Notes under the pieces: model-generated
Seen by the model: only the letters and a program-made list of their open reading frames with translations
What the model was told of the DNA's origin: nothing
Database searches by the model: none
Made by a program: the position numbers and the translations under genes
Shown here: positions 53,872 to 64,000 of the stretch, piece after piece
Numbering within the stretch: position 1 is the stretch's first letter
Layout: every line of letters starts with the position of its first letter
NCBI RefSeq assembly: GCF_012979235.1
Contig: NZ_JAATWC010000003.1
Span: 1 to 64,000, forward strand
Origin: Dissulfurirhabdus thermomarina
GTDB lineage: Bacteria > Desulfobacterota > Dissulfuribacteria > Dissulfuribacterales > Dissulfurirhabdaceae
Reading direction: 5' to 3'
DNA: 64,000 nucleotides

Positions 53872-54417
53872 CTATTTCCCGGCGGCCTTTCCGGCCTTGC
53901 GGATGATGGTCTCGTCGGCGTACTGGACCCCCTTGCCCTTGTAGGGTTCGGGCGGCCGCAGGGCGCGGATGCGCGCGGCGGTCTGGCCGAGCAGTTCCTT
54001 GTCGGTGCCCTCCAGGGTCACCGAGATCTCCTTCTGGCGCTCCACCTTGGCCGTGATCCCCTCGGGAAGCGGGAAATCGATGGGATGGGAATAGCCCAGG
54101 TGAAGCCGCAAGCCGCCGCCGGTCTCCTCGACCTTGAACCCGACGCCGTTGACGAGCAGCTTCTTGCGGAACCCCTCGCTCACCCCCACCACCATGTTGT
54201 TGACCAGCGCCCGGGTCAGCCCGTGGAGCGCCCGCGCCTGGCGGGTGTCGTTGGGGCGCCGTACGTGGAGTTCCTGGCCTTCCTGCTCCACGGTGATCAT
54301 CGGGTGCAGTTCCCGGTCGAGGGTCCCCCTGGGACCGGCGACCGTGATCCGCCGTCCCTCGATGGTGACCTTGACCCCGGACGGCACCGGGATGGGCATC
54401 TTACCGATACGCGACAT
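53872..54417 (-). CDS. rplF: 50S ribosomal protein L6
   Basis: A 181-residue L6 with two homologous domains; PEPYKGKGVQYADETIIRKA is the conserved C-terminal signature. Binds near the factor-binding site of 23S rRNA. ATG at 54417, 12 bases after rpsH. Confidence 0.98.
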   Translation of the reverse strand: MSRIGKMPIPVPSGVKVTIEGRRITVAGPRGTLDRELHPMITVEQEGQELHVRRPNDTRQARALHGLTRALVNNMVVGVSEGFRKKLLVNGVGFKVEETGGGLRLHLGYSHPIDFPLPEGITAKVERQKEISVTLEGTDKELLGQTAARIRALRPPEPYKGKGVQYADETIIRKAGKAAGK

Positions 54418-54429
54418 GGCTCCTCACTC

Positions 54430-54825
54430 CTACCAGATGGCGCACATCACCTCGCCGCCGACCCCTTCCCGCCGGGCCTGGGCATCCGTCAACATCCCCT
54501 TGGAGGTCGAGACGATGGCGACACCGAGCCCGTGGTTGATCCGCGGCAGCTCGTCCTTGCCGCAATAGAGGCGGCGGCCGGGCGTGCTGAGCCGCTTGAG
54601 GCCGTGGATGACGCTCCGACCCCCGGCGTACTTGAGATAGACACGCAGGACGCCCTGCTTGTTGTCCTTGATGACCTTGTAGTTGGCGATATAGCCGAGT
54701 TCCTTCATCAGGCGCGCCAGCTCGATCTTGGTGCCGGAAGCGGGGATGTCGACCCGATCGTGCCGGCTGCCCGCGGCGTTCCGGATGCGGGTGAGCATGT
54801 CCGCAATGGGGTCCGTCATTGACAT
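54430..54825 (-). CDS. rpsH: 30S ribosomal protein S8
   Basis: A 131-residue S8 ([21 protein letters not shown]-terminal [20 protein letters not shown]). Binds the central domain of 16S rRNA and represses the spc operon in E. coli. ATG at 54825; a second ATG two codons on is possible. Confidence 0.98.
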   Translation of the reverse strand: MSMTDPIADMLTRIRNAAGSRHDRVDIPASGTKIELARLMKELGYIANYKVIKDNKQGVLRVYLKYAGGRSVIHGLKRLSTPGRRLYCGKDELPRINHGLGVAIVSTSKGMLTDAQARREGVGGEVMCAIW

Positions 54826-54847
54826 GCGCGTCTCTCCTGGTCCTGGT

Positions 54848-55033
54848 TTACCAGCTGGCCTTGGTCACGCCGGGGATGAGCCCGCGCGAGGCCATGGTGC
54901 GAAAACAGATCCGGCACAGGCCGAACTTCCGGATAAAGGCACGGGGCCGCCCGCACACCGGGCACCGGTTGTGTTTCCGGACCCGGAACTTCGGTTCTCT
55001 CTTCGCCTTGTTGATGAGCGCCTTGCGAGCCAC
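54848..55033 (-). CDS. rpsN: 30S ribosomal protein S14, zinc type
   Basis: A 61-residue type Z S14 with CPVCGRP and CRICFR, the four-Cys zinc site. C-minus long forms are about 100 residues. GTG start at 55033. Confidence 0.97.
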   Translation of the reverse strand: MARKALINKAKREPKFRVRKHNRCPVCGRPRAFIRKFGLCRICFRTMASRGLIPGVTKASW

Positions 55034-55051
55034 GAAATCCTCCAGTGCGTC

Positions 55052-55591
55052 CTACTTGCGAAACGGCATCCCGAGGCCGGCCAAAAGGTCCCTGGCCTCG
55101 TCGTCGGTCTCCGCGGTGGTGACGATGGTCACGTTCATCCCCTTGACCTTGTCGATGGAATCGTAGTCGACCTCGGGAAAGATGATGTGCTCCCGGATCC
55201 CGAGGGTGTAGTTGCCCCGCCCGTCGAAGGCCCGGGGGGAGACGCCGCGGAAATCCCGAACCCGCGGCAGCGCTATGGTCATGAGGCGGGCGAGGAAATC
55301 GTACATCCGGCGCCGCCGGAGCGTCACCCGGCATCCGATGGGCATGCCTTCCCGCACCTTGAAGGCGGCGATGGACTTCTTGGCCCGGGTGATGACCGGC
55401 CGCTGGCCGGCGATCTGGGCCATCTCCTCCACGGCCGAGTCCAGGACCTTGGGGTTCTGGATGGCCTCCCCGAGGCCCATGTTCAGGACCACCTTCTCGA
55501 GCCGAGGCACCTCCAGCGGGTTCTTGTAGCCGTACTTCGCCATGAGCTGGCCGGCCACCTCGTTCTTGTATCTCTCTTCCAGCAGCGTCAT
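55052..55591 (-). CDS. rplE: 50S ribosomal protein L5
   Basis: A 179-residue L5 ([37 protein letters not shown]). Binds 5S rRNA and P-site tRNA. The ATG at 55591 was chosen because [12 protein letters not shown] is the usual start; an in-frame extension to 55633 would overlap the rplX stop region. Confidence 0.97.
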   Translation of the reverse strand: MTLLEERYKNEVAGQLMAKYGYKNPLEVPRLEKVVLNMGLGEAIQNPKVLDSAVEEMAQIAGQRPVITRAKKSIAAFKVREGMPIGCRVTLRRRRMYDFLARLMTIALPRVRDFRGVSPRAFDGRGNYTLGIREHIIFPEVDYDSIDKVKGMNVTIVTTAETDDEARDLLAGLGMPFRK

Positions 55592-55613
55592 ATCCTGGGA
55601 GCCTCCACCAAAG

Positions 55614-55949
55614 CTACTTGGCTTCGGTTGCAATGACCTCGCCGCACTTCTTGCACACCCGGACCTTCTCCCCGTTCTCCAGGACCTTCCACCGGATGCG
55701 CACGGGATCCGTGCACTTGTCGCAGATGAGCATGAGGTTCGACAGGTGGACGGGACCTTCCTTCTCGATGATGCCCCCCTGGGAGCCGGGACCGGGACGG
55801 GTGTGCCGCTTGATGATGTTGACCCCCTCCACGGTGGCGCGGCCCTTCTTGGTCAGGATGGAGAGGATCCGCCCGGCCTTTCCCTTGTCCTTGCCCGCGA
55901 TGACCATCACGCGGTCGTTCTTCCTGAGGTATGTCTTGACCCGTTTCAT
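55614..55949 (-). CDS. rplX: 50S ribosomal protein L24
   Basis: A 111-residue L24 with the KOW motif [18 protein letters not shown] and a C-terminal [19 protein letters not shown] zinc-ribbon-like pair. Assembly initiator of the 50S subunit. ATG 55949; a GTG three codons upstream is possible. Confidence 0.97.
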   Translation of the reverse strand: MKRVKTYLRKNDRVMVIAGKDKGKAGRILSILTKKGRATVEGVNIIKRHTRPGPGSQGGIIEKEGPVHLSNLMLICDKCTDPVRIRWKVLENGEKVRVCKKCGEVIATEAK

Positions 55950-55961
55950 CGGCTGCACCTG

Positions 55962-56330
55962 TCAGAGGACCTCGGGCGCCAACGAGATGATCTTCATGTA
56001 GCGCTTGGCCCTGAGCTCCCGGGCCACCGGTCCGAAGATCCGGGTCCCGACGGGCTCTCCGTACTGGTTGATGAGGACGGCGGCGTTCTCGTCGAAGCGG
56101 ATGGAGGAGCCGTCACCCCGCTGGATCTCCTTCCGCGTCCGGACGATCACCGCCTTGGCCACGTCGCCCTTCTTCACCTTGGAATTGGGCAGCGCCTCCT
56201 TGACGGACACCACGATGACGTCGCCGATCCGGGCATAACGCCGGCCGGTCCCCCCGAGCACGCGGATGCAGAGCACCCGCTTGGCCCCGGAGTTGTCCGC
56301 CACGTTGAGCATGGATTCCTGCTGGATCAT
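55962..56330 (-). CDS. rplN: 50S ribosomal protein L14
   Basis: A 122-residue L14 ([21 protein letters not shown]-terminal [19 protein letters not shown]). Forms an inter-subunit bridge. First gene of the spc part; 28 bases after rpsQ with no visible promoter between. Confidence 0.98.
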   Translation of the reverse strand: MIQQESMLNVADNSGAKRVLCIRVLGGTGRRYARIGDVIVVSVKEALPNSKVKKGDVAKAVIVRTRKEIQRGDGSSIRFDENAAVLINQYGEPVGTRIFGPVARELRAKRYMKIISLAPEVL

Positions 56331-56358
56331 GCCGAGCTTCCCCTCGCCGCGCGCCGGA

Positions 56359-56619
56359 TCAGACGGCGCGCTCCAGAATCTGTTTGACCCGCCAACGCTT
56401 GCGCCGGCTGACGGGGCGGTGTTCCTCGATCATGACGGTGTCACCGCTGCGGCAGTCGTTGGCGGGATCGTGGGCCATGTACTTCTTGTGCCGCAAGACG
56501 TATTTGCCGTAGATGGGATGCCGGAACCGGCGCCGGACCAGCACGACCACGCCCTTGTCCATCTTGTCGCTCGTCACCACCCCGACGAGCGTCCGCCTCT
56601 GTCCCTTCTCGCTGTTCAT
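56359..56619 (-). CDS. rpsQ: 30S ribosomal protein S17
   Basis: An 86-residue S17 ([40 protein letters not shown]). OB-fold protein at the 5' domain of 16S rRNA. Start overlaps the rpmC stop by 4 bases. Confidence 0.97.
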   Translation of the reverse strand: MNSEKGQRRTLVGVVTSDKMDKGVVVLVRRRFRHPIYGKYVLRHKKYMAHDPANDCRSGDTVMIEEHRPVSRRKRWRVKQILERAV

Positions 56620-56840
56620 GCCTCACTCCCGGGCCCACCGGCCGACACGCCGCGGCGCCTCTCCTGCAGGATGGTCTTCACCCTGGCGATGGTCCGGCGC
56701 ACGGACCGGATCCGCATGGGATTCTCGAGCTGGTGCGTCGCGGTCTGAAACCGGAGATTGAAGAGCTCCTGCCGCAATTCGGCCTCTCGGGCGGCGAGTT
56801 CCTCGAGGCTCAGCTCCCGAAGTTCCTTCGCGCTGGTCAT
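56616..56840 (-). CDS. rpmC: 50S ribosomal protein L29
   Basis: A 74-residue L29, a two-helix protein ([40 protein letters not shown]) at the exit tunnel. Overlaps rplP and rpsQ by 4 bases each. Confidence 0.97.
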   Translation of the reverse strand: MTSAKELRELSLEELAAREAELRQELFNLRFQTATHQLENPMRIRSVRRTIARVKTILQERRRGVSAGGPGSEA

Positions 56841-57253
56841 AGCTGTTCACTCCTGGCCACGATCTTCGTGGGGATGGGCAATTTCTGCTGGGCCAGCCGC
56901 AGGGCCTCCCTGGCCAGGTCCTCGGAGACGCCTTCCATCTCGTAGAGGATGCGCCCGGGCTTGACCACCGCCACCCACTCCTCGACGCTGCCCTTCCCCT
57001 TGCCCATGCGGGTCTCCGCCGGCTTCTTGGAGACGGGCTTGTCGGGGAAGAAGCGGATCCAGATCTTGCCGCCGCGCCGCACGTGGCGGGTGATGGCGAT
57101 ACGGGCGGCCTCGATCTGCCGGGCGGTGATCCGCCCGCGCCCGAGGGCCTTGAGACCGTAGTCGCCGAAGGCCAGGGTGTTGCCACGATGGGCCACACCC
57201 CGGACGCGCCCCTTCTGTTGCTTGCGGTACTTGACCTTTTTTGGACTCAGCAT
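56837..57253 (-). CDS. rplP: 50S ribosomal protein L16
   Basis: A 138-residue L16 ([40 protein letters not shown]). Organises the A-site tRNA region. Contains the [19 protein letters not shown] signature. Confidence 0.98.
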   Translation of the reverse strand: MLSPKKVKYRKQQKGRVRGVAHRGNTLAFGDYGLKALGRGRITARQIEAARIAITRHVRRGGKIWIRFFPDKPVSKKPAETRMGKGKGSVEEWVAVVKPGRILYEMEGVSEDLAREALRLAQQKLPIPTKIVARSEQL

Positions 57254-57290
57254 GGGTGCCTCGCAGCATCAAGGCGTCGGGCGGGAGGAA

Positions 57291-57950
57291 CTAGATCCCG
57301 AGCGCCGCCGCCTCCGCCTCCTTCTCCGGCAGGACCTCGCCCTTGAAGATCCAGACCTTCACCCCGATGACGCCGTAGGTGGTCTTGGCCTCGGCGAACC
57401 CGTAGTCGATGTCGGCCCGCAGGGTATGGAGCGGGACCCGTCCCTCCCGGTACCACTCGCGCCGGGACATCTCGGCGCCGCCGAGCCGGCCGGCGCAGGC
57501 GATCCGAACCCCCTGTGCGCCGAACTTCAGGGCCATGGAGACGGCCCGCTTCATGGCCCGGCGGAAGGCGATCCGCCGCACCAGCTGCCCCGCCACGTTC
57601 TCGGCCACCAGCTGGGCGTCCACCTCGGGCCGCCGGACCTCGACGATGTCGATGGCCACCGGCCGCTTCACCAGCTTCTCCACGCCCTTCTTGAGGGCCT
57701 CGATCTCGACCCCCTTCTTGCCGATCACGATCCCGGGCCGGGCCGTGTGGATCTTGAGGCGCAGCCGCTGCGCCGCCCGCTCGATCTCGATCTTGGAGAT
57801 CCCCGCGTGGGCCACCTTCTCCTTCACGTAGGTCCGGACCAGGTGATCCTCGTACACGAGGTCGGCAACCCCCTTCTCAGCGAACCAGCGGGAATCCCAG
57901 GTCCGGATGACCTTGAGTCTCAGCCCCACGGGATTGACTTTCTGTCCCAA
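57291..57950 (-). CDS. rpsC: 30S ribosomal protein S3
   Basis: A 219-residue S3 with KH domain motif [20 protein letters not shown] and C-terminal [23 protein letters not shown] start at 57950, chosen because [10 protein letters not shown] is the invariant N-terminus and GGAGGGGG precedes it. Confidence 0.97.
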   Translation of the reverse strand: MGQKVNPVGLRLKVIRTWDSRWFAEKGVADLVYEDHLVRTYVKEKVAHAGISKIEIERAAQRLRLKIHTARPGIVIGKKGVEIEALKKGVEKLVKRPVAIDIVEVRRPEVDAQLVAENVAGQLVRRIAFRRAMKRAVSMALKFGAQGVRIACAGRLGGAEMSRREWYREGRVPLHTLRADIDYGFAEAKTTYGVIGVKVWIFKGEVLPEKEAEAAALGI

Positions 57951-57967
57951 AACCCCCTCCTGCGCCC

Positions 57968-58300
57968 TTAGGCTTCGTCGAGAACCACGGTGATGTGGGA
58001 CAGGCGATGGCGGATCCCATACGCCCGGCCCATGGCCCGGGGCCGCCAGCGCTTGAGCTGCGGACCCTGGTCCACGAGAATCTGCTTCACGTAGAGGGTA
58101 TCCACGTCGATGCTCGGATTCTGGTCGGCGTTGGCCACGGCGGACTCGAGGACCTTCTTGATGAGCCGCGCGGCCTTCCGGGGCGTGAAAGACAAGGTGT
58201 AGATGGCCTCGGAGACCGGCTTGCCGCGGACCGTGTCGGCCACCAACCGGGCCTTCCGGGGGGACACCCTGAGATATCGAGCCACTGCCTTGGCTTCCAT
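57968..58300 (-). CDS. rplV: 50S ribosomal protein L22
   Basis: A 110-residue L22 ([40 protein letters not shown]). Its loop lines the exit tunnel and is a macrolide-resistance site. ATG 58300, 9 bases after rpsS. Confidence 0.98.
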   Translation of the reverse strand: MEAKAVARYLRVSPRKARLVADTVRGKPVSEAIYTLSFTPRKAARLIKKVLESAVANADQNPSIDVDTLYVKQILVDQGPQLKRWRPRAMGRAYGIRHRLSHITVVLDEA

Positions 58301-58309
58301 GGTCGCTCC

Positions 58310-58594
58310 CTACTTCCGTCCCACCTTGGACTTCTTCCCGGCGGCATGGCCGTAGAAAGTCCGGGTGGGCGAAAACTCCCCGAGCTTGTGACCGACCATG
58401 TTCTCGGTCACGAAGACCGGGATGAACTTGCGCCCGTTGTGCACCGCGAAGGTCATGCCCACCATCTCGGGCAGGATGGTGGAACGCCGGGACCACGTCT
58501 TGATGACCCGCCGGTCCTTGGTCTCGCGGGCCCTCTGCACCTTCTCCAGGAGGTGGGCGTCGACGAAGGGTCCTTTCTTGACTGATCTAGGCAC
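58310..58594 (-). CDS. rpsS: 30S ribosomal protein S19
   Basis: A 94-residue S19 ([40 protein letters not shown]). Part of the 30S head with S13. GTG start at 58594 after GGAGGACACC. Confidence 0.98.
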   Translation of the reverse strand: MPRSVKKGPFVDAHLLEKVQRARETKDRRVIKTWSRRSTILPEMVGMTFAVHNGRKFIPVFVTENMVGHKLGEFSPTRTFYGHAAGKKSKVGRK

Positions 58595-58609
58595 GCTGGT
58601 GTCCTCCGC

Positions 58610-59434
58610 TTACTTCCGGCGGCGCCGCACAATGAAGCGGTCGCTGGGCTTCTTCTTCCGGGTCCGGTACCCCTTGGTCGGCATGCCCCACGGGCTGCAG
58701 GGATGGCGCCCGCCGGAGGACCGCCCCTCGCCGCCGCCCATGGGATGGTCCACGGGGTTCATGGCCACGCCGCGGACCCTGGGCCGGCGGCCAAGCCACC
58801 GCGAGCGTCCCGCCTTGCCCAGGGAGACGTTCTCGTGGTCGAGGTTGCCCACCTGCCCCACCGTGGCGCGGCAGGTGTCGAGGAACATGCGGACCTCGCC
58901 GCTGGGAAGGCGCAACTGCACGTAGCGCCCCTCCTTGGCCATCACCTGGGCGGAGGTGCCGGCCCCGCGGACGATCTGGCCGCCCTTGCCCGGCCGGAGT
59001 TCCACGTTGTGGACCAGGGTGCCGAGCGGCATACTCCGGAGCGGCATGGAGTTGCCGGGCTTGACGTCCACGGCCTCGCCGGAGACCACGGCATCGCCCA
59101 CCTTGAGCCCGTGGGGGGCGAGGATGTAGCGCTTCTCCCCGTCCGCGTAATGGAGCAGGGCGATTCGAGACGACCGGTTGGGATCGTACTCGATGGCGGC
59201 CACCTTGGCGGGCACATCCAGCTTGTCGCGCCGGAAGTCGATGACGCGGTACTTGCGCTTGTGCCCCCCGCCCCGGCGCCGGGCGGTGACCCGGCCGTAG
59301 ACGTTCCGGCCGCCGGACCGCTTGAGGGGGCGGACCAGGGACCGCTCCGGTTCCTTCCGGGTGAGATCGGGATCCACCAGGACGGTCATGTCACGTCGGC
59401 CCGGGGATACCGGCTTGTACTTTCTGACGGGCAT
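58610..59434 (-). CDS. rplB: 50S ribosomal protein L2
   Basis: A 274-residue L2 at the peptidyl-transferase centre. [20 protein letters not shown] and the C-terminal [20 protein letters not shown], containing the key His, are intact. Confidence 0.98.
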   Translation of the reverse strand: MPVRKYKPVSPGRRDMTVLVDPDLTRKEPERSLVRPLKRSGGRNVYGRVTARRRGGGHKRKYRVIDFRRDKLDVPAKVAAIEYDPNRSSRIALLHYADGEKRYILAPHGLKVGDAVVSGEAVDVKPGNSMPLRSMPLGTLVHNVELRPGKGGQIVRGAGTSAQVMAKEGRYVQLRLPSGEVRMFLDTCRATVGQVGNLDHENVSLGKAGRSRWLGRRPRVRGVAMNPVDHPMGGGEGRSSGGRHPCSPWGMPTKGYRTRKKKPSDRFIVRRRRK

Positions 59435-59445
59435 CGGTCGCTCCT

Positions 59446-59736
59446 CTACACGCCTTCGAAGAAGTCGATGCGGTCGCCGGGCCGAAGGCGGACGATGGCC
59501 TTCTTGGTGGCGGAGCGCCGGCCGAAGTGCCGGCCCATCCGCTTGGGCTTCCCCTTGACGTTGACCATCCGGACGGACTGCACCTTCACATTGAACAGGG
59601 CCTCCACCGCCTGCCTGACCTGGATCTTGTTGGCGCGCCGATCCACCCGGAAGACCACCTGCTCCGAGGTCTCCTTGAGGAGCGTGGACTTCTCGGTGAT
59701 CAGCGGGGCCTTGAGTATGTCGTGGTGGCCGCTCAT
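59446..59736 (-). CDS. rplW: 50S ribosomal protein L23
   Basis: A 96-residue L23 ([40 protein letters not shown]). Docking site for trigger factor and SRP at the exit tunnel. Overlaps the rplD stop by 4 bases. Confidence 0.97.
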   Translation of the reverse strand: MSGHHDILKAPLITEKSTLLKETSEQVVFRVDRRANKIQVRQAVEALFNVKVQSVRMVNVKGKPKRMGRHFGRRSATKKAIVRLRPGDRIDFFEGV

Positions 59737-60356
59737 GGCTGCAACCTCTCCTGGATCCGCGCCACCGCCGGCTCGTGCAGGATCACGTGCTCGTACCTGA
59801 GCAGGTCGTAGACGTTGAGCCCGTCCTGGGGGAGCACCTTCACGTTGGGAAGGTTCCGGGCCGACAGTTCCACGACCTCGTCCCGGCCGTCGATGACGAT
59901 GACCGCCTTCTCCACCTCGAAACGGCGAAGCAACGCCGCCATGTCCTTCGTCTTGATCCGCTCGAGGCCGAATCCCCGGAGCACCGTGATCCGGTCGGAC
60001 CGGAGCTTGTCGCTGAGGGCCATGCGCAGGGCCAGGCGCCGGACCTTCTTGGGCAGCGCGTAGCCGTAATCACGGGGCTTCGGGCCGAAGACCACGCCCC
60101 CGTGGCGCCACAGGGGAGAACGCACGCTCCCCGCACGGGCCCGGCCGGTGCCTTTCTGCCGCCAGGGCTTTCGGCCGCCGCCACTGACCTCGCCCCGGCC
60201 CTTGGTGGAGGCGGTGCCGGCCCGCCGCTTGGCACGCTGCCACTGGACCACCTCGTGGAGGACCCCCTCCTTGACGACCACGCCGAAGACGTCGTCGCTC
60301 ACTTCCAGCTCTCCGACCTTGTTCCGGTCCGCATCGTAAACCGCCAGGGTGGCCAT
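59733..60356 (-). CDS. rplD: 50S ribosomal protein L4
   Basis: A 207-residue L4. [20 protein letters not shown] is the exit-tunnel loop. In E. coli it represses the S10 operon; no leader structure was identified here. The ATG 60356 was chosen by the usual ATLAVYD start. Confidence 0.97.
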   Translation of the reverse strand: MATLAVYDADRNKVGELEVSDDVFGVVVKEGVLHEVVQWQRAKRRAGTASTKGRGEVSGGGRKPWRQKGTGRARAGSVRSPLWRHGGVVFGPKPRDYGYALPKKVRRLALRMALSDKLRSDRITVLRGFGLERIKTKDMAALLRRFEVEKAVIVIDGRDEVVELSARNLPNVKVLPQDGLNVYDLLRYEHVILHEPAVARIQERLQP

Positions 60357-60373
60357 AACCGGTGGATCTCCTT

Positions 60374-61003
60374 TTACTTGCATTTCACGGTGACCAGCTG
60401 GTTGACGGCGCCCGGAACGCTGCCGCGGACCAAGAGGAGATTCTCCTCGGGCCGCGTGTCCACCACGAGGAGGTTGCGCACCGTGCGGCGATCCCCGCCC
60501 AGGCGGCCCGGCATGCGTTTCCCCTTGAGGACCCTGGAGGGCGTGGCGCTCATCCCGGCCGACCCGATGGCCCGGTGATGCTTCGATCCGTGCCCCATGG
60601 GCCCGCGGTGGAAACCCCAGCGCCGCACCACGCCGGCATAGCCGCGGCCCTTGCTCTGGCCGGTGACATCCACCAGCTCGCGGAGGTCGAGGTCCGCCAG
60701 CGTCAACACCTGGCCCACCTCGAAGGCGCCCGGATCGTCCACCCGGACCTCCCGGATGAAGGCGAAGGCCTCTTCGACGCCGGCCTTCTTCAGGTGCCCC
60801 GCCACGGGCCGGGTCAGGCGCCGCTTGGAGCGCCGCCCGAAACCGAGCTGGAGGGCATTGTAGCCTTCCCGGGCCTCGGTCTTCTTCTGGAGCACCGTGC
60901 ACGGGCCGACCTCGATCACGGTGACCGGGACGGCACGGCCGTCTTCCGCGAAGACGCGGGTCATGCCGAGTTTCCGCCCCATCATGCCTTTCAGACCAGC
61001 CAT
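60374..61003 (-). CDS. rplC: 50S ribosomal protein L3
   Basis: A 209-residue L3 ([40 protein letters not shown]). It reaches the peptidyl-transferase centre and initiates assembly. 18 bases after rpsJ. Confidence 0.98.
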   Translation of the reverse strand: MAGLKGMMGRKLGMTRVFAEDGRAVPVTVIEVGPCTVLQKKTEAREGYNALQLGFGRRSKRRLTRPVAGHLKKAGVEEAFAFIREVRVDDPGAFEVGQVLTLADLDLRELVDVTGQSKGRGYAGVVRRWGFHRGPMGHGSKHHRAIGSAGMSATPSRVLKGKRMPGRLGGDRRTVRNLLVVDTRPEENLLLVRGSVPGAVNQLVTVKCK

Positions 61004-61021
61004 GGATCCGTCCTTTTCACC

Positions 61022-61336
61022 CTACAGCTTGATCTCCACGTCCACACCGGCGGACAACTCGAGCTTCATCAGGGCGTCGATGGTCTGCTGGGTGGGCTCG
61101 AGGATGTCCACGAGCCGCTTGTGCGTCCGGACCTCGAACTGCTCCCTGGACTTCTTGTCCACGTGGGGAGAGCGCAACACCGTGTAGCGGCTGATGGCCG
61201 TGGGCAGGGGAATGGGGCCCGCGACCCGGGCCCCCGTCCGCTTCGCGGTATCCACGATCTCGCCCACGGACTGGTCCAGCTGCTTGTGATCGTACGCCTT
61301 GAGGCGGATGCGGATGCGCTGCGTGGGGATCATCAT
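61022..61336 (-). CDS. rpsJ: 30S ribosomal protein S10
   Basis: A 104-residue S10 ([40 protein letters not shown]). Also the NusE transcription factor. Two ATG codons in tandem at the start. First S10 gene, 48 bases after tuf, without a separate promoter in view. Confidence 0.98.
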   Translation of the reverse strand: MMIPTQRIRIRLKAYDHKQLDQSVGEIVDTAKRTGARVAGPIPLPTAISRYTVLRSPHVDKKSREQFEVRTHKRLVDILEPTQQTIDALMKLELSAGVDVEIKL

Positions 61337-61384
61337 CGTTCGATGCCTCTCTCGTGGCTCGTCGGGGCGCGCCGCCCCTCCTTG

Positions 61385-62575
61385 TTACTCGAGGATGGCG
61401 CTGACGACGCCGGCGCCCACCGTGCGGCCGCCCTCGCGGATCGCAAATCGGAGACCCTCCTCCATGGCGATCGGCTGAATCAACTGCACCTCCATCGCCA
61501 CGTTGTCCCCCGGCATCACCATCTCCACACCCTCCGGAAGCGTCACCACACCCGTCACGTCCGTCGTCCGAAAATAAAACTGCGGACGATACCCCGCAAA
61601 AAACGGCGTGTGCCGCCCCCCCTCCTCCTTGCTCAAAATGTAAACCTCCGCCTTGAACCGCGTGTGCGGCGTGATCGACCCAGGCTTCGCCACCACCTGA
61701 CCACGCTCCACCTCGTCACGCTTCGTACCCCGAAGCAATACACCTATGTTGTCACCCGCACGACCCTCGTCCAAAAGCTTCCGAAACATCTCGAGACCCG
61801 TGCACGTCGTCTTCTGCGTCGGACGAAGACCCACTATCTCCACCTCGTCCCCCACGTGGATCACACCCCGCTCCACTCGACCCGTCACCACCGTCCCCCG
61901 ACCGCTGATGCTGAAAACGTCCTCAATGGGCATCAAAAACGGCTTGTCCACGTCACGCTCGGGCTCCGGGATAAAATTGTCCAGCGCATCCATCAACTCC
62001 CAGATGCACTTCGTCTTCTCCTCGTCCTCCGGATTGTTCAGCGCCTCCAACGCGCTCCCCTTGATGATCGGAACGTCGTCGCCCGGAAACTCATACTTGC
62101 TCAACAGCTCCCGAAGCTCCAACTCCACCAGCTCGATCAGCTCCGGATCGTCCACCATGTCACACTTGTTCAAAAACACCACAATCGCAGGAACTCCCAC
62201 CTGCCGCGCCAACAAGATGTGCTCCCGCGTCTGCGGCATCGGACCGTCGTCGGCGCCCACCACCAAAATCGCACCGTCCATCTGCGCCGCACCCGTGATC
62301 ATGTTCTTGATGTAGTCCGCGTGACCCGGACAATCCACGTGCGCGTAGTGCCGCTTCTCCGTCTCGTACTCCACGTGCGCCGTCGCAATCGTGATACCGC
62401 GCTCCCGCTCCTCCGGCGCCTTGTCAATCTCCTCAAACGGCGTGTGATCCGCCCACCCCTTCTTCGACAGCACCGCCGTGATCGCCGACGTCAACGTCGT
62501 CTTCCCATGGTCAATGTGACCAATCGTCCCCACGTTCACGTGCGGCTTCGTACGCTCGAACTTCTTCTTGCTCAT
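61385..62575 (-). CDS. tuf: Elongation factor Tu
   Basis: A 396-residue EF-Tu. G motifs: [24 protein letters not shown] and GSALEALN. Delivers aminoacyl-tRNA to the ribosome. Codon use differs sharply from neighbours: from the start to about 61470 synonymous sites favour G or T (ACG, GCG, CCG, TTG, GGT), whereas the last 30 codons and flanking genes favour C. fusA, usually between rpsG and tuf, is absent. Confidence 0.98.
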   Translation of the reverse strand: MSKKKFERTKPHVNVGTIGHIDHGKTTLTSAITAVLSKKGWADHTPFEEIDKAPEERERGITIATAHVEYETEKRHYAHVDCPGHADYIKNMITGAAQMDGAILVVGADDGPMPQTREHILLARQVGVPAIVVFLNKCDMVDDPELIELVELELRELLSKYEFPGDDVPIIKGSALEALNNPEDEEKTKCIWELMDALDNFIPEPERDVDKPFLMPIEDVFSISGRGTVVTGRVERGVIHVGDEVEIVGLRPTQKTTCTGLEMFRKLLDEGRAGDNIGVLLRGTKRDEVERGQVVAKPGSITPHTRFKAEVYILSKEEGGRHTPFFAGYRPQFYFRTTDVTGVVTLPEGVEMVMPGDNVAMEVQLIQPIAMEEGLRFAIREGGRTVGAGVVSAILE

Positions 62576-62698
62576 GGTTCTGTCCTCCCCTGTCTGCCGG
62601 GGATCCTCCCCTGGGCGAAAAGTTGTGAGATGCAGCCGACGCGTACCCGACCTCGGCGCCCGGCTTCGGCCGGGCGCGCCCCGGTCCGCGGGCCGCCG

Positions 62699-63169
62699 CT
62701 ACCAGCGGTAATGGGCGAAGGCCTTGTTGGCCTCGGCCATCCGGTGCGTGTCTTCCTTCTTCTTGAACGCGGCGCCCCGTTTCTGGTAGGCCTCCAGGAT
62801 CTCGGCGGCCAGGCGCTGCGACATGGTCTTCTCCCCCCGCTTCTGGGCGAAACCCACCAGCCAGCGGATGGCGAGGGCCTGGCGCCGGTTCGGCCGCACC
62901 TCCACGGGCACCTGGTAGGTGGCACCGCCCACCCGGCGCGACCGGACTTCCACCGCGGGCTTTACGTTCTCCATGGCCTGGTTGAAGACCTTCAGGGGAT
63001 CCTCCTTGGCCCGCCGCTCGACGAGTTCCATGGCGTCGTAGAAGATCCGGCGCGCCAGGCTCTTCTTGCCCCGGCGCATGAGCCCGTTGATGAACTTCGC
63101 CACCAGGACGCTGTTGAACTTCGGGTCCGGCGGGACGATCCGCTTTGGAACTTCTCTTCTTCTGGGCAT
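62699..63169 (-). CDS. rpsG: 30S ribosomal protein S7
   Basis: A 156-residue S7 ([40 protein letters not shown]). Starts assembly of the 30S head and binds near the E site. It lies 45 bases after rpsL; 123 bases without a gene lead to tuf. Confidence 0.98.
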   Translation of the reverse strand: MPRRREVPKRIVPPDPKFNSVLVAKFINGLMRRGKKSLARRIFYDAMELVERRAKEDPLKVFNQAMENVKPAVEVRSRRVGGATYQVPVEVRPNRRQALAIRWLVGFAQKRGEKTMSQRLAAEILEAYQKRGAAFKKKEDTHRMAEANKAFAHYRW

Positions 63170-63214
63170 CGCTTCCCTACCCGTTCCGGTTGCGCCGCTC
63201 CGGCGGCGGACGGA

Positions 63215-63586
63215 CTACTTCGGCCGCTTCGTGCCGTACTTGGACCTGGCCTTCTTGCGATCCGCCACCCCCAGCGCGTCGAGGGTGCCGCGGATGATAT
63301 GGTAGCGGACACCGGGCAGGTCCTTGACGCGGCCGCCGCGGATGAGCACCACCGAGTGCTCCTGGAGATTGTGCCCGATGCCGGGGATATAGGACGTCAC
63401 CTCCACCCCGTTGGTCAAACGGACACGAGCCACCTTCCGAAGGGCCGAGTTGGGCTTCTTCGGCGTGGTGGTATAGACGCGGGTGCACACGCCCCGGCGC
63501 TGTGGACAGGCATCCAGGGCCGGCGCCTTGTTCTTCTTCTTGACCTGTCTGCGGCCCTTGCGGACCAGTTGGTTGATGGTCGGCAT
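63215..63586 (-). CDS. rpsL: 30S ribosomal protein S12
   Basis: A 123-residue S12 in the decoding centre. [20 protein letters not shown] includes the streptomycin-site Lys; [17 protein letters not shown] contains the Asp that RimO modifies. First gene of the long operon, with a strong promoter at 63707-63735. Confidence 0.98.
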   Translation of the reverse strand: MPTINQLVRKGRRQVKKKNKAPALDACPQRRGVCTRVYTTTPKKPNSALRKVARVRLTNGVEVTSYIPGIGHNLQEHSVVLIRGGRVKDLPGVRYHIIRGTLDALGVADRKKARSKYGTKRPK

Positions 63587-63706
63587 CCGTCACTCCTCTC
63601 CTGGGGCCGGCGGGAAGGCCCCTCCCGGCTCGATGCAAGACGGCACCACCCCCGTTTGGCCCCCACGAAGGGACAAAACGAGGCGCGCCAAAAACAAAGC
63701 CTGCAT

Positions 63707-63735
63707 GTAATACAGGGTTCCCCTTTCCTTGTCAA
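63707..63735 (-). promoter_or_regulatory. Promoter of the str-S10-spc-alpha operon
   Basis: On the minus strand TTGACA (63735-63730) and TATTAC (63712-63707) are 17 bases apart. The leader to the rpsL ATG is about 115 bases. It is the only clear promoter seen for the 17-kb operon. Confidence 0.75.
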
Positions 63736-63837
63736 CCCCCTGCCCACCGGCATTCGCCGGGGAGCGGGCCCTTCCGGATGCCGCGTCCCGAGAGGGGACA
63801 TCTTCCCTGCCCGCCCGCGGCGCGGTAACCTGGCCCC

Positions 63838-64000
63838 ATGGAAAAGGTGACCCCGCCGGACAGGCTACTCGCGGTGGACGTGGGCAACACCCACACCGTG
63901 ATAGGGCTCTTCGAGGCAGGGCGGCTCCTCGCCCGGTGGCGGCTGCCGACCCGGCAGGACGACACGGCCGACGCCCTGGCCGCCGGCCTCGTGCCGCTCT
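63838..64000 (+). CDS. coaX: Type III pantothenate kinase, N-terminal part
   Basis: 54 codons are visible before the window ends. LLAVDVGNTHTVIGLFEAGR is the phosphate-1 motif of the ASKHA-fold type III kinase, followed by LLARWRLPTRQDDTAD. It phosphorylates pantothenate in CoA synthesis. ATG at 63838 has no clear ribosome site. Divergent from the rpsL operon. Confidence 0.9.
   Translation, partial: MEKVTPPDRLLAVDVGNTHTVIGLFEAGRLLARWRLPTRQDDTADALAAGLVPL

Overview
The window is a high-GC bacterial chromosome segment with strongly NNC-biased codons. The str-S10-spc-alpha order, the ilvB-ilvN-ilvC-psd-pssA-leuA arrangement, secreted multihaem c-type cytochromes, a TauE/SafE exporter with a small membrane partner, and dispersed palindromic repeats built around GCGACGCCATC together suggest a Desulfobacterota (former Deltaproteobacteria) member, perhaps a sulfur-metabolising anaerobe such as a Dissulfurirhabdus relative. 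The phylum is inferred with moderate confidence and the genus is a guess.

Layout. 1-3581: two paralogous secreted cytochrome genes (one cut by the window edge) and yjbQ. The spacer between the cytochromes holds a second copy of the yjbQ 3' end and its hairpin, which points to a tandem duplication. 3857-8344: a YihY/BrkB membrane protein and an exported protein with two seven-blade RCC1 propellers. 8341-10820: a purD-purE-tsaC operon. 10959-11967: a FadR-like TetR regulator with an operator-like palindrome but an in-frame TAG, then tRNA-His(GTG). 12044-14968: a thioredoxin-fold protein, a PnuC-like small protein, archease and the RNA ligase RtcB. 14958-20606: Cfa, a lysine 2,3-aminomutase homologue, the TauE/SafE pair and a THUMP rRNA methyltransferase. 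20755-25433: a tightly overlapping mechanosensitive-channel, small protein, LapA and Sel1-lipoprotein operon, then a 635-residue exported protein of unknown function. 25452-29826: glycogen debranching enzyme, GT4 glycosyltransferase and an acyltransferase. 29927-32987: a small membrane protein, coaD, rsmD and class II fructose-bisphosphate aldolase. 33358-43989: a long minus-strand biosynthetic run (ilvB, ilvN, ilvC, psd, pssA, leuA, leuC, leuD, leuB, asd). 44171-45988: a CLC chloride channel or antiporter. 46465-63586: one continuous ribosomal, transcription and secretion operon from rpsL to rplQ. 63838-64000: the start of coaX.

How the genes work together. The ilv/leu/asd block makes branched-chain and aspartate-family precursors and carries two phosphatidylethanolamine genes inside it. 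The ribosomal block supplies translation, RNA polymerase alpha, SecY and Map. It lacks fusA, rpmD (L30) and adk at their usual positions. Several promoters with near-consensus -35 and -10 boxes spaced 15-18 bp can be read by eye (purD, the TetR gene, tRNA-His, the TauE gene, ilvB, clcA, rpsL).

Two dispersed palindromic repeat families occupy intergenic gaps, and one copy separates ilvB from ilvN. No CRISPR array, complete insertion sequence, integrase or attachment site was seen. No clearly new defence or mobile system is visible. The best candidates for undescribed biology are the duplicated cytochrome locus, the double-propeller RCC1 protein, the interrupted regulator and the repeat families.
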